Under the pieces are notes generated by a model that was not told the origin of the DNA, did not search any database, and saw only the letters and a program-made list of their open reading frames with translations. From the NCBI RefSeq assembly GCF_013179805.1, contig NZ_SRRZ01000118.1, positions 1 through 25,069 of the forward strand: a DNA stretch of 25,069 nucleotides, in the 5' to 3' direction. The position numbers and the translations under genes were made by a program. Source of the stretch: Microcoleus asticus IPMA8 (GTDB taxonomy: Bacteria > Cyanobacteriota > Cyanobacteriia > Cyanobacteriales > Microcoleaceae). Each line of letters opens with the position of its first letter. The first letter of the stretch is position 1. Shown here one piece after another: positions 1 to 8,372 of this stretch.

Positions 1-90
1 TGAGAACGTTTCCTCTATGCTTGCTCTTCGCTGTGCTTATCTCAACGGTCAACTTTCAATTTGATGTATGTGCCAAAGTGAGATGCACCC
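1..90 (+). mobile_element. ISKra4-type insertion sequence, right end (truncated by window edge)
   Basis: The last 90 bases of an insertion sequence. They carry the transposase C-terminus and then a terminal sequence ending in GTGAGATGCACCC at 78-90. The same stretch occurs inverted at 23711-23801 with roughly 89 percent identity by eye. In both copies similarity stops right after GATGCACCC, which places the element boundary at 90. The two right ends point inward and flank about 23.6 kb. Confidence 0.75.
2..64 (+). CDS. ISKra4-family transposase, C-terminal fragment
   Basis: Only the last 20 codons and the TGA stop (62-64) lie in the window; they read ENVSSMLALRCAYLNGQLSI. From memory of the family this is the usual C-terminus of ISKra4 transposases (a tail with HRCAYLNG-type wording after SGAQW). 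The decayed copy at 23737-24495 reads continuously from SGAQW into the matching tail, which supports the assignment. Whether this copy is intact cannot be told, because the gene begins outside the window. Confidence 0.7.
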   Translation, partial: ENVSSMLALRCAYLNGQLSI

Positions 91-355
91 TGCCCCTTGC
101 CCCTTGCTATTCCCCTGCCAAAGGTTGTAAATTAAAACAGAGTGGAATTGCAACATTGGTAAAAGTATGATTGTGTTGGGTACTAGGTTTGGGGCGAGGC
201 GGACAACTTGCAGCGGATAACTCAATTCTACAAATAAATCAGGGGGTCTGCTAGCACCCCGCGCACCCTCAAGCCTGCGCGCTTTAAGTTCCCCAATTAA
301 TGAGCTAGGTAACTGCATCCCCTGCTGAGATTTTTTTATTACTAAAAAATAGCCA
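91..355. other. Noncoding stretch upstream of the giant sensor kinase
   Basis: This stretch lies between the ISKra4 end and the ATG at 356. It starts with a short direct repeat (TGCCCCT twice, 91-104) and has an AT-rich tract just before the gene. I see no convincing -35/-10 pair, no Shine-Dalgarno sequence and no gene. The kinase promoter is probably here, but I cannot place it. Confidence 0.5.
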
Positions 356-3300
356 ATGACATCTGTTTTTGAGTCAACTTTAACGCCTGCTTGCTTGAAA
401 GTTCTTTTAGTAGAAGACTGTGCAGAAGATGCAGAACTCATTCAAGAACTGCTGTCTGAGCGCCCACAGGCACTATCAATTGATTTGGCTTATGTAGTTA
501 GTCTCCAGGAAGCTATAGAAATTTTAAGCGGCGAGATTTTTGATGTAATTTTATTAGACCTTTCGCTTCCTGATAGCCCAAAATTTAATACTCTTTTCCG
601 GCTGCAAGATTGCGGTATAAATATTCCGATCGTCATTCTGACAGCCGCCGATGACGAAGAACTTGCTGTCGAGTTAATTGCCGCCGGCGCCCAAGATTAT
701 CTGGTGAAAAGACAAGTAGACAGCCGGCTGCTGGTGCGGACGCTCAGGTGCGCGATCGCCCGCCAAAAATGGCAAGCAGAATGGCAGAAAAGTCAAGAAA
801 AATACCAGCAGGTTGTTCACAATATCAAAGAAGTCGTTTTTGAAACAAATACTGCTGGCAATTGGACTTTTCTCAATCCGGCTTGGACGGAAATTACCGG
901 ATTTACTCTTGATGAAAGCTTAGGAAGCTCCTGTTTGAGTTACATTCATTCTGACGATCAATACCAATATTTAAATTCGTTTAGGGGCTTGAAGGAAAAT
1001 CAAGAAATATCTTGTTGCTATCAAATTCGATATCTTACCAAAGATGGCGATATTCGCTGGGGGGAAGTTCAAGAATTTTTGATGTTTAGCTGGAACGGCG
1101 CGGCGCAGGGGACGACAGGAACTATCAACGATATTACGGATAAAATTTTAGCACTCTCAGAACTCGAAGCTAGTAAAAAGTTTTTGAATTATACGATAGA
1201 TGCAGTTGCAGACCCAATTTTTGTCAAGGACGAACAGCACCGCTGGATACTGTTAAATAATGCTTTTTGCAAGCTAATCGGCAAGCAACGCGAGGAACTT
1301 CTGGGCAACTCTGATTACGACTTTTTCCCAAAACAAGAAGCTGAATTTTTTTGGCAGACTGACCAGCAAGTGTTTAGGACGGGGAAAAAAAACGAGACCG
1401 AGGAATTATTTACGGACGCCAGCGGTGCAAAGCACATTCTGTCTACTAAAAAAACTATGTTTGAAAATACCGACGGCAGTAAAATTCTCCTCGGGATAAT
1501 TCGAGATATCACTCAGGATAGGCGCAAACAATTAGCGCAGCAAGAAAGCGAAGCTAGACTGCGGCAAATTGGCAGCAATTTGCCGGAAATAATTTATCAA
1601 TTTCGTCTGTTGACAGACGAAAAAAAAAGTTTTCCTTATATTTCTTCTGGCAGCCACAATTTATATGAATTGGCACCAGAAAAAATTCAGCAGAATCCCC
1701 AACTACTTTTTAGTTTTATTCATCCAGACGACCGCCAAAGATTTGAAGAATCTCTTGCTGTTTCTGCGGCAAATATGCAGCCCTGGCAGCAGGAATGGCG
1801 CGCGATTGTGCCGTCGGGAAAATTTAAGTGGATGCAAGGGGTTGCGAGACCGGAACGAGTTGATTGTCCTACTGAAATAGGGCAGGAAGGGGATATAGTT
1901 TGGGAAGGCATGGTGCTGGATATTACTAATTTAAAACAGACAGAAGCAGCTTTGCGGGAGAGCGAAGCAAGATTTCGATCGCTCGTTGAGAATATCCCCG
2001 GCGCTATCTGCCGCAGCTTGTATGATGCTGATGAAACGATGGTATTTATCAGCGATGAAATAGAGACAATTAGTGGCTATCCTGCTGAGGATTTTATTCA
2101 CAACAACCGCTGGAGCTTTGCTAGCCTCATCCATGAGGCAGACAAGGAAATAGTCGATCGACAAGTCAGTGCAGCAGTAGAGTCGAAACAGCCGTACCAT
2201 ATAGAATACCGGATTGTTCGCGCTGACGGTGCGGTGCGGTGGATGTCGGAAAGAGGTAGGCCAACTTACAATCTAGAAGGGCTGGTTTTGTGGATAGACA
2301 GAGCGATTTTTGACATTACCGAGCGCAAACAAGCCGAACTGACTCTGTGCCTGGTAACTCAAGCTGTAGATAGCGCTAGTGATGCGATCGCGATCGCAGA
2401 TTTAGACGGTTATTCCGTTTATCACAATCAAGCATTTATTAAGCGCTACGGCTATACAGTTGAGGAGCTAAATAATGCCGGAGGTCCAGCAGTAATGTAT
2501 GCCAAATCTCAAGATTTGAGAAAGCTATTTAGGGTGCTGCGGAAAGGTTTTTCCTGGAACACTGAAACTGAAATCAAGACTAAAAGTGGCGAAATTGTTG
2601 AAAGTTTATTGCGAGCTGACTGCATTAAAGATACCGCGCTTCAACCAATAGGAATGATAGCCATAATTGCCGAACTCACAGAACTAAAACGCACCGAATC
2701 GGCATTAAAGCTCAGTCAAGAGCGATTGCAGTTGGCGGTTTCAGGCAGCTCTTTGGGGCTGTGGGATTGGAATATAGCTACTGGCGAAACTTATTTCGAC
2801 TTTCATTGGAAATCAATGCTCGGTTACGCAGAAACAGAAATTGAAAATAACCTCCTGGGTTGGGAAAGTTTGCTGCATCCCGAAGACCGACCGAAGGTAA
2901 TGGAATCTTTAAATTCCTATTTGGAAAGTGAGACTGAGATCTATGAATTTGAATTTCGGATGCTCAACAAAGCGGGCAATTGGCAGTGGATTATGGCGAT
3001 GGGCAAGGTAGTCGAGTACGACGAATGGGGTGCGCCGTTGCGGATAACAGGCACTCACAAAGATATCAGCGCCCGCGTTGCAGCAGAAGCCGAAAAAACG
3101 CAGTTGATCGCATCTCTGCAACGACTTGCCGAACAGTTGCAAGCAGCGCAAAAAATAGCCCGCATCGGCAATTGGGAATTCGATATTGAGCCAGGAATTA
3201 TTACTTGGTCGGAAGAACTGTTTCGAGTTTACGGTCGAGAATTGAATCGCCCGCCGACAATGGAAGAACTTTTAGAGCAAATTTATCCCGATGACCAAGA

Positions 3301-5383
3301 AAGGTTTACACAAGTTGTGCAAAAGGCAGTGACTGAAGGGACAGCTTACGATATCGACCACCGCATCTATTTTCCATCAGGAGAAATCAGGCACGTTAAC
3401 GCTAAAGGACAAGCTGTTAAAAATGAGTTTGGTCAGGTGGTGCGGCTGTTTGGCACGGCAATGGACATTACCCATCGCAAAAAATCAGAAATTGCTTTGC
3501 AAGAAAGCGAACAGCGATTTCGAGCTGTATTTGAACAAGCGGCGATCGGCATTGTTAAAGTGTGGCCAGACGGTCAATTTTTGAATGCCAATCAAGGGTT
3601 TTGCAATATTGTCGGATACTCAAAATTGGAAGTGAAAGCGCGAAATGTTGGGGATATTTCTCACCCGGAAGATGTAGCAGCCGATGTCGAGCCCCGCGAC
3701 AAACTATTAGCTGGAGAAATCTTGAATTATTCAATTGAGAAACGCTTTGTTCGCAAAGACAGTTCATTTGTTTGGACTAATGTGAGTGTATCTTTAGTGC
3801 GAGATGGGTTGGGGAAACCGAGCTACTTAATTGGTATGATTGAAGATATTAGTCCTCGCAAACTTGCCGAGGCTATCTTGTGCCAGCAATTAAAGCGAGA
3901 ACGCTTGGTGGTAGGGATGCTGGAACGCATTCGATCTTCTCTAAATTTAGAAAAGATTTTGACAAAAACTGTTGCTGAAATACGGCAGTTTTTGCAAACA
4001 GATCGGACAGTTATTTATCGCTTTAATTCCGATTGGAGTGGTTTTGTAACTGTCGAGTCGGTGGACAAAAATTGGCAGTCGATTCAAGGAATAACTATTA
4101 ATGATTATTGCTTTGAATACAGCTATGTTTCTGCTTGCGAACACGGACGCGCTGTAGCTGTGGATGATATTTATAAAGCCGATCTTTCCCAGTGCTACAT
4201 TAATTTATTAAGTCAATTTCAGGTGCGAGCTAATTTGGTAGTGCCGATTTTGCAAGGCGAGAAGTTGTGGGGGTTATTAATTGCCCACGAGTGCGCGGGC
4301 AGTCGCCGCTGGCTGGAAATTGAGGTCGAGTGTCTCAAACAAATTAGCGTGCAGTTGGCGATCGCGATCCAGCAATCGATGCTGTTTGAGCAAGCACAAA
4401 CTGAAATTGCCGATCGCAAACAAGCCGAGTCAGCTTTGCAGGAATCGGAAGCGCGAGAACGTTCAAAAGCGCTAGAGTTAGAAGCAGCTATTAACAAACT
4501 CAGAACCACTCAAGCTCAGCTCGTTCAAAATGAAAAAATGGTGAGTTTGGGTCAGTTAGTTGCTGGTGTTGCTCACGAAATTAATAACCCCGTTAGCTTG
4601 ATTCACGGTAATCTCAGTCCGGCTCGCAATTACACTTTAGATTTGCTGGAATTGATTAAACTTTACCAGAATTACTGTCCTAATCCTCCAGCCCAAGTCT
4701 TGGAGCAAATTGATCGAATAGACTTGGATTATATTGCTGAGGATTCCCCGAAATTGTTTAATTCGATGCAAGTAGGAACAGAGCGAATTGTCGAGATCGT
4801 GAAATCCTTGCGCAACTTTTCCCGCTTGGACGAGTCCGCTGGAAAGTCGGTCAACATTCACGAGGGAATTGATAGCACTTTGATGATTTTGCAAAATCGG
4901 TTAAAATCTCACAGCAGCCATCCGGGGATTCAGATAGTTAAAGATTACCAACTATTACCGCAAATAGAATGTTTTCCGGGCGAGTTGAATCAGGTATTTA
5001 TGAATATTTTGATTAATGCGATCGATGCTTTGGAAGAACGCGACAAGCAGCGTCCGATCGAGGAGTGCGATCGACATCCCAGCACGATCGCTATTCGCAG
5101 TTATCAGGCTGCTGCGGGCTTCGTAGCGGTATCTATTGCCGACAACGGGCTGGGGATAACGGACTCGGTGCGATCGAGGCTGTTTGACCCGTTTTTCACG
5201 ACTAAACCTGTGGGCAAGGGAACGGGTTTGGGACTGTCTATTTCTCACTCGATTATAGTCGATCGGCACGGCGGCCGATTGAGCTGTATTTCGACATTAG
5301 GAGAGGGAGCGGAGTTTTTGATTGAAATTCCAGTGCGGCCGAATTTAACTGGTACGATATCGAAGAAAGGGGGAATAAATTAG
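356..5383 (+). CDS. REC-8xPAS-GAF sensor histidine kinase (1675 aa)
   Basis: A cytoplasmic sensor kinase with no membrane segment. An N-terminal receiver (about 13-130) has acidic residues E20/D21, phospho-acceptor D68, T96 and K118. Eight PAS/PAC units follow, starting near residues 145, 266, 395, 534, 662, 782, 920 and 1043. A GAF domain (about 1182-1342) carries C1280, followed by Tyr, where bilin-binding GAFs have their Cys. The transmitter core has the H-box GVAHEINNP with H1407, N-box N1554, the DNGLGI motif at 1596 and GTGLGL, so kinase activity is expected. The receiver in front of the sensors suggests control by another kinase. It converges on the minus-strand signalling genes and ends 256 bases from the diguanylate cyclase. 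The ATG lacks an obvious Shine-Dalgarno sequence. The signal sensed is unknown. Confidence 0.95.
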   Translation: MTSVFESTLTPACLKVLLVEDCAEDAELIQELLSERPQALSIDLAYVVSLQEAIEILSGEIFDVILLDLSLPDSPKFNTLFRLQDCGINIPIVILTAADDEELAVELIAAGAQDYLVKRQVDSRLLVRTLRCAIARQKWQAEWQKSQEKYQQVVHNIKEVVFETNTAGNWTFLNPAWTEITGFTLDESLGSSCLSYIHSDDQYQYLNSFRGLKENQEISCCYQIRYLTKDGDIRWGEVQEFLMFSWNGAAQGTTGTINDITDKILALSELEASKKFLNYTIDAVADPIFVKDEQHRWILLNNAFCKLIGKQREELLGNSDYDFFPKQEAEFFWQTDQQVFRTGKKNETEELFTDASGAKHILSTKKTMFENTDGSKILLGIIRDITQDRRKQLAQQESEARLRQIGSNLPEIIYQFRLLTDEKKSFPYISSGSHNLYELAPEKIQQNPQLLFSFIHPDDRQRFEESLAVSAANMQPWQQEWRAIVPSGKFKWMQGVARPERVDCPTEIGQEGDIVWEGMVLDITNLKQTEAALRESEARFRSLVENIPGAICRSLYDADETMVFISDEIETISGYPAEDFIHNNRWSFASLIHEADKEIVDRQVSAAVESKQPYHIEYRIVRADGAVRWMSERGRPTYNLEGLVLWIDRAIFDITERKQAELTLCLVTQAVDSASDAIAIADLDGYSVYHNQAFIKRYGYTVEELNNAGGPAVMYAKSQDLRKLFRVLRKGFSWNTETEIKTKSGEIVESLLRADCIKDTALQPIGMIAIIAELTELKRTESALKLSQERLQLAVSGSSLGLWDWNIATGETYFDFHWKSMLGYAETEIENNLLGWESLLHPEDRPKVMESLNSYLESETEIYEFEFRMLNKAGNWQWIMAMGKVVEYDEWGAPLRITGTHKDISARVAAEAEKTQLIASLQRLAEQLQAAQKIARIGNWEFDIEPGIITWSEELFRVYGRELNRPPTMEELLEQIYPDDQERFTQVVQKAVTEGTAYDIDHRIYFPSGEIRHVNAKGQAVKNEFGQVVRLFGTAMDITHRKKSEIALQESEQRFRAVFEQAAIGIVKVWPDGQFLNANQGFCNIVGYSKLEVKARNVGDISHPEDVAADVEPRDKLLAGEILNYSIEKRFVRKDSSFVWTNVSVSLVRDGLGKPSYLIGMIEDISPRKLAEAILCQQLKRERLVVGMLERIRSSLNLEKILTKTVAEIRQFLQTDRTVIYRFNSDWSGFVTVESVDKNWQSIQGITINDYCFEYSYVSACEHGRAVAVDDIYKADLSQCYINLLSQFQVRANLVVPILQGEKLWGLLIAHECAGSRRWLEIEVECLKQISVQLAIAIQQSMLFEQAQTEIADRKQAESALQESEARERSKALELEAAINKLRTTQAQLVQNEKMVSLGQLVAGVAHEINNPVSLIHGNLSPARNYTLDLLELIKLYQNYCPNPPAQVLEQIDRIDLDYIAEDSPKLFNSMQVGTERIVEIVKSLRNFSRLDESAGKSVNIHEGIDSTLMILQNRLKSHSSHPGIQIVKDYQLLPQIECFPGELNQVFMNILINAIDALEERDKQRPIEECDRHPSTIAIRSYQAAAGFVAVSIADNGLGITDSVRSRLFDPFFTTKPVGKGTGLGLSISHSIIVDRHGGRLSCISTLGEGAEFLIEIPVRPNLTGTISKKGGIN

Positions 5384-5583
5384 GAATTGGTAATTGGAAA
5401 TTGCGCAGCAGTAATGAGTAATATCAAATACGGTAACATTGGAATTATAACCTGCAAGCGAGCATTCCGCTCGCTCCGGCTCACTCGATCGCGTCCGGCT
5501 CGCACGGCACTCGGAAAATTCTTATTCCGATGCACAGGTCAACGATATGAGTTGTGAGTTGTGAGGGGAAAATTAAACACGAT
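5384..5583. other. Convergent intergenic region with inverted copies of the TGGTAAT repeat
   Basis: Immediately after the kinase stop is GAATTGGTAATTGG (5385-5398), the reverse complement of the ATTACCA units at 5584-5632. The two ends of this spacer can therefore pair with each other. Between them is a small GC-rich hairpin (listed separately). No ORF here looks coding. Confidence 0.5.
5458..5474. terminator. Possible bidirectional terminator hairpin
   Basis: A perfect 6-bp stem, GCGAGC (5458-5463) and GCTCGC (5469-5474), with the five-base loop ATTCC, sits between two convergent genes. The position suits a shared terminator, but no U-tract follows on either strand, so the role is uncertain. 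Confidence 0.3.
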
Positions 5584-5632
5584 ATTACCAATTACCAATT
5601 ACCAGTTACCAATTACTAATTAGCAATTACCT
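5584..5632. repeat. Heptanucleotide tandem repeat (ATTACCA), seven units
   Basis: Seven consecutive heptamers follow the ATTACCA theme. The first three are perfect and the last four carry one change each (GTTACCA, ATTACTA, ATTAGCA, ATTACCT). Such short tandemly repeated heptamers between genes are well known in filamentous cyanobacteria. The array ends 7 bases before the stop codon of the diguanylate cyclase gene. Confidence 0.85.
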
Positions 5633-5639
5633 TCAACTT

Positions 5640-7304
5640 TTACATAAAAATCGGGGAAGATTCCCAGTTACTTCTGGCGTGACAAATGCGATTTTTGCCT
5701 TCGGTTTTGGCTTGATAAAGGGCGCTGTCAGCGCTGCGAATTAGGATGTCGGGAGATTCCTGGGCAGAAGGAATCGCCGTAGCACTGCCGCAACTGAGGG
5801 TAACGTAGGGGCCGATCGGCGATCGCGCGTGGGGCAGTTTCAAGCTGGCGATGCCGTCGCAAATTTTCCGGGCGACAATGTTTGCCCCTTCGGCGCTAGT
5901 GTTGGGCAGCACTACGGCAAATTCTTCGCCACCGTAGCGGGCGGCCAAATCCCCAGCCCGGTTGGTAGCCCTGGCGATCGCCCCGGCAACTTGGTGCAAA
6001 CAATCGTCCCCGCCGAGGTGCCCATAAAATTCGTTGTAAAGTTTAAAAAAATCGAGGTCAAACATAATTAAAGACAGCGGCAGTTCTTCTCTTGCCAATC
6101 TGCGCCACTCTAATCTCAAAACGCGATCGAACTGGCGACGATTGGCAATGCCAGTCAGTCCGTCAGTAGTTGCCAGTTGCTGCAATTTTTGATTTGCTAT
6201 TGCTAGCTGGCGGTAAAGTTGAGATTGTTCGATCGCGATCGCCATTTGATTTGCCAACTGCTGTAAAAAATCTATTTCCCACTGCTGCCATTCCCTGACA
6301 CCGCTGCAATTGTATGCTGTCAGCATTCCCCACAAACTATTGCCATTTTTTGCGATCGAAGCCGTCGCACTTGAACCCTGCGCCTGCGGTTTGCGACTCG
6401 CCGGCAGGCGGCACATATAATTTTCGGCTGCATCTTGATTTTTTTCGGCTTCCAAAACAGTGCTTTCTTGTGTTTTGTTTACCGTTTCCCAGTCGCCAGA
6501 TTGCCAAATTGGAACGCTGACAACTGCTGTCATTTCACAATCTGCCAGCAATTCTTTGCAACTGCCAGCCAAGTCGGCAGCGCTGACATCTGCTATTGCT
6601 TGTACAGACTGGGATTCGACCAAAACACAGCATGACACCGCCAAAGCAGCACTAATATTGTGGTTTTCAATATAACCGCATGGCAAACCGTCACCTGCGA
6701 CGATCGCACCTTTTTCCTCTTCCCCGTCGAGTTTAGACGACCAATCCTGGCAACGATAAATTAAAACGCGGTCTGTTTTGAGAAATTGGCGCACTTCTGC
6801 GACGGTACTTTGGAGAATGCTTGCCGCGTCTATTGAGGATCGAATATGTTCGATCATTTTGCCCAACAGCCGCTCTCGGAGGGCCTGCTGTCGCAATTGT
6901 TCTTCGATTTTCTGGCGTTCGATCGCGTAATGGATTGCCCGCACCAGCATTTCTCTGTGAAATTTTCCCTTTACCAAACAATCTTGAGCGCCCCACCGCA
7001 ATACCGACAGCGCCGTATTTTCATCGTTGATCTCTGTCACCACCACAATTGGCACTGTGGGCCATCGCGCTTTCAAAACTGCGATCGCCTCGCATCCTCC
7101 CAAGCAGTCTGACACTGACAAATCTAATAGTACGGCGTCAAACTTTTCTTCTTCCAGACACCCGACTCCTATCTCCAGAGACTTAACCGTTTGGAGAAGA
7201 AATAGAGACTGGCTGAATGACCCTAAAAGGTCTTCGATCATGGTCGGAGCTGCCAGGTCATCCTCAACCAACAAAATTTTCAGACATTTGTTACGTGTTA
7301 ACAC
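5640..7304 (-). CDS. REC-GAF-GGDEF response regulator, diguanylate cyclase
   Basis: Predicted to make cyclic di-GMP from two GTP under control of a receiver. The N-terminal REC domain has D15/D16, phospho-acceptor D61, T90 and K112. A GAF domain spans about 143-375. It carries an unusual hydrophilic insertion of about 55 residues (near 267-321) just before its LWGML strand. It has Ser at the position of the bilin Cys, so pigment binding is unlikely. The GGDEF domain (about 385-545) has an intact active-site GGEEF at 458-462 and an upstream RxxD inhibition site (R449, D452), so product inhibition is expected. It starts at GTG (7304) with no visible Shine-Dalgarno sequence. It is the last minus-strand gene and the only recognisable effector output in the signalling island. 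The 129 bases upstream hold no other gene. Confidence 0.93.
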   Translation of the reverse strand: MLTRNKCLKILLVEDDLAAPTMIEDLLGSFSQSLFLLQTVKSLEIGVGCLEEEKFDAVLLDLSVSDCLGGCEAIAVLKARWPTVPIVVVTEINDENTALSVLRWGAQDCLVKGKFHREMLVRAIHYAIERQKIEEQLRQQALRERLLGKMIEHIRSSIDAASILQSTVAEVRQFLKTDRVLIYRCQDWSSKLDGEEEKGAIVAGDGLPCGYIENHNISAALAVSCCVLVESQSVQAIADVSAADLAGSCKELLADCEMTAVVSVPIWQSGDWETVNKTQESTVLEAEKNQDAAENYMCRLPASRKPQAQGSSATASIAKNGNSLWGMLTAYNCSGVREWQQWEIDFLQQLANQMAIAIEQSQLYRQLAIANQKLQQLATTDGLTGIANRRQFDRVLRLEWRRLAREELPLSLIMFDLDFFKLYNEFYGHLGGDDCLHQVAGAIARATNRAGDLAARYGGEEFAVVLPNTSAEGANIVARKICDGIASLKLPHARSPIGPYVTLSCGSATAIPSAQESPDILIRSADSALYQAKTEGKNRICHARSNWESSPIFM

Positions 7305-7433
7305 AACTATAGCGTTCGGAGCGAGTCGAAGGAAACTTGTGAGTTTTGATAGCGATACTTGCGATCGGGCTAATATATCGGTTTATCAAATTTACTCTAC
7401 ACTCAAACTATCGATTTAGCCCTCAATTAAAGC

Positions 7434-7886
7434 TTACATATCCGGCGGGAGTGAAACGATTTCAAACCAATACTTACATAAAGTCTTCATTACTTCAAGC
7501 AATCCTTCAAAAGTGACTGGTTTGGATATGAAAGAATTTGCCCCCAAGCGATAGCAAAGCAAGATATCTCCCCTGCGGTGCGAAGTTGTGAGGATTACAA
7601 CCGGAATTTGTTGCAAATGGGGGTCAGATCTGATCGAAGTTAGTGTTTCTAGCCCGTCAAGCCTCGGCATATTCAGATCCAAAAGTATCAGGTCTGCCTG
7701 GTGCCAATCGCTGCTACCAACATATTGACCTCGACGGTACAAGTAGTCTAGCACTTGTTCTCCATTTTCCACAAATTCGCTCCTAATTGCTAAACGAACT
7801 TCTCGAAGTGCTTCCTTCACCAAAAAGCGCGTGTCCTCGTCATCGTTTGCTATTAAAAGAGTAAATCTTTTCTTTTGATAATTCAC
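7434..7886 (-). CDS. CheY-like single-domain response regulator (Rcp1-type)
   Basis: A stand-alone receiver of 150 residues with no output domain. It has the acidic pair D15/D16, phospho-acceptor D70 in LILLDLNMP, T100 and K122 (SKP). The long segment around YLYRRGQY after the second helix is typical of the Rcp1-like receivers that partner PAS/GAF/phytochrome kinases. It starts at GTG (7886), chosen because GAGG lies about 8 bases upstream. It most likely shuttles phosphoryl groups from one of the neighbouring kinases to a target. The partner cannot be named from sequence, but the closest kinase upstream on this strand is 8373-10280. Confidence 0.92.
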   Translation of the reverse strand: MNYQKKRFTLLIANDDEDTRFLVKEALREVRLAIRSEFVENGEQVLDYLYRRGQYVGSSDWHQADLILLDLNMPRLDGLETLTSIRSDPHLQQIPVVILTTSHRRGDILLCYRLGANSFISKPVTFEGLLEVMKTLCKYWFEIVSLPPDM

Positions 7887-8372
7887 GGCTTTGCCTCACT
7901 ACGAATGGCTTTTGTGAGGTTGCGGGACTTTGAGCCGTGTCTGAGCGCCTGCAAAGCATCTATTGCCATCATCCGGCAAATCAGGCTGAGAACACTAAAT
8001 GTGTGTTGCAGGAATTTACGGTTTTCGTCGATTTGCAAAGGTTTGCGAATTATGCTTGTTTCACTTGATAGTCTGTTCGAGTACCGGCTAGCTGCAAAGA
8101 CATCACAAATCCTTGTCCGCGAACTACTAGGGAAACTACTGCATCCCAAAGCAAGATGCTTTGGATACAATTGAAAAAAACTGACAATTCTTGCGCGCAC
8201 CGCTGATTTATAACTTGTATAAGGATAGAGCTAATAGATTTATCGTGATTGATTTGTAGCTAGATGTCATCAGTGAATATGCTACACTTAATGACCATTT
8301 GTGTAAAGAAAACATAAAGCTATTTAAAGCTTAAGTAAAGAACGGCTGACTGCTGCAGGCGGACGGGTGACT
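7887..8372. other. Intergenic region, no convincing gene
   Basis: These 486 bases lie between the REC-PAS2 kinase and the CheY-like regulator. Open frames exist on both strands but overlap each other and lack family-like features or a ribosome binding site. The only structure I see is a perfect 7-bp hairpin, CCAAAGC (8146-8152) with GCTTTGG (8158-8164). The downstream part (8220-8345) is AT-rich. The promoter of the regulator is probably near 7900-8000 but is not identifiable. Confidence 0.45.

Noticed and set aside
49..441. Minus-strand frame of 130 codons at the window start
   Set aside because: It spans the ISKra4 end, the noncoding spacer and the antisense of the kinase start. Its last residues only reflect the terminal repeat, and the similar ending of the transposase frame at 23752 has the same cause.
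6321..6540. Bilin-binding site in the GAF domain of the diguanylate cyclase
   Set aside because: Aligning ADLAGSCKELL with the giant kinase's GAF puts Ser at the Cys position, and the domain carries a large insertion.
7875..8200. Overlapping frames of about 100 codons on both strands upstream of the CheY-like regulator
   Set aside because: They overlap each other, lack a ribosome binding site and show no domain-like pattern.
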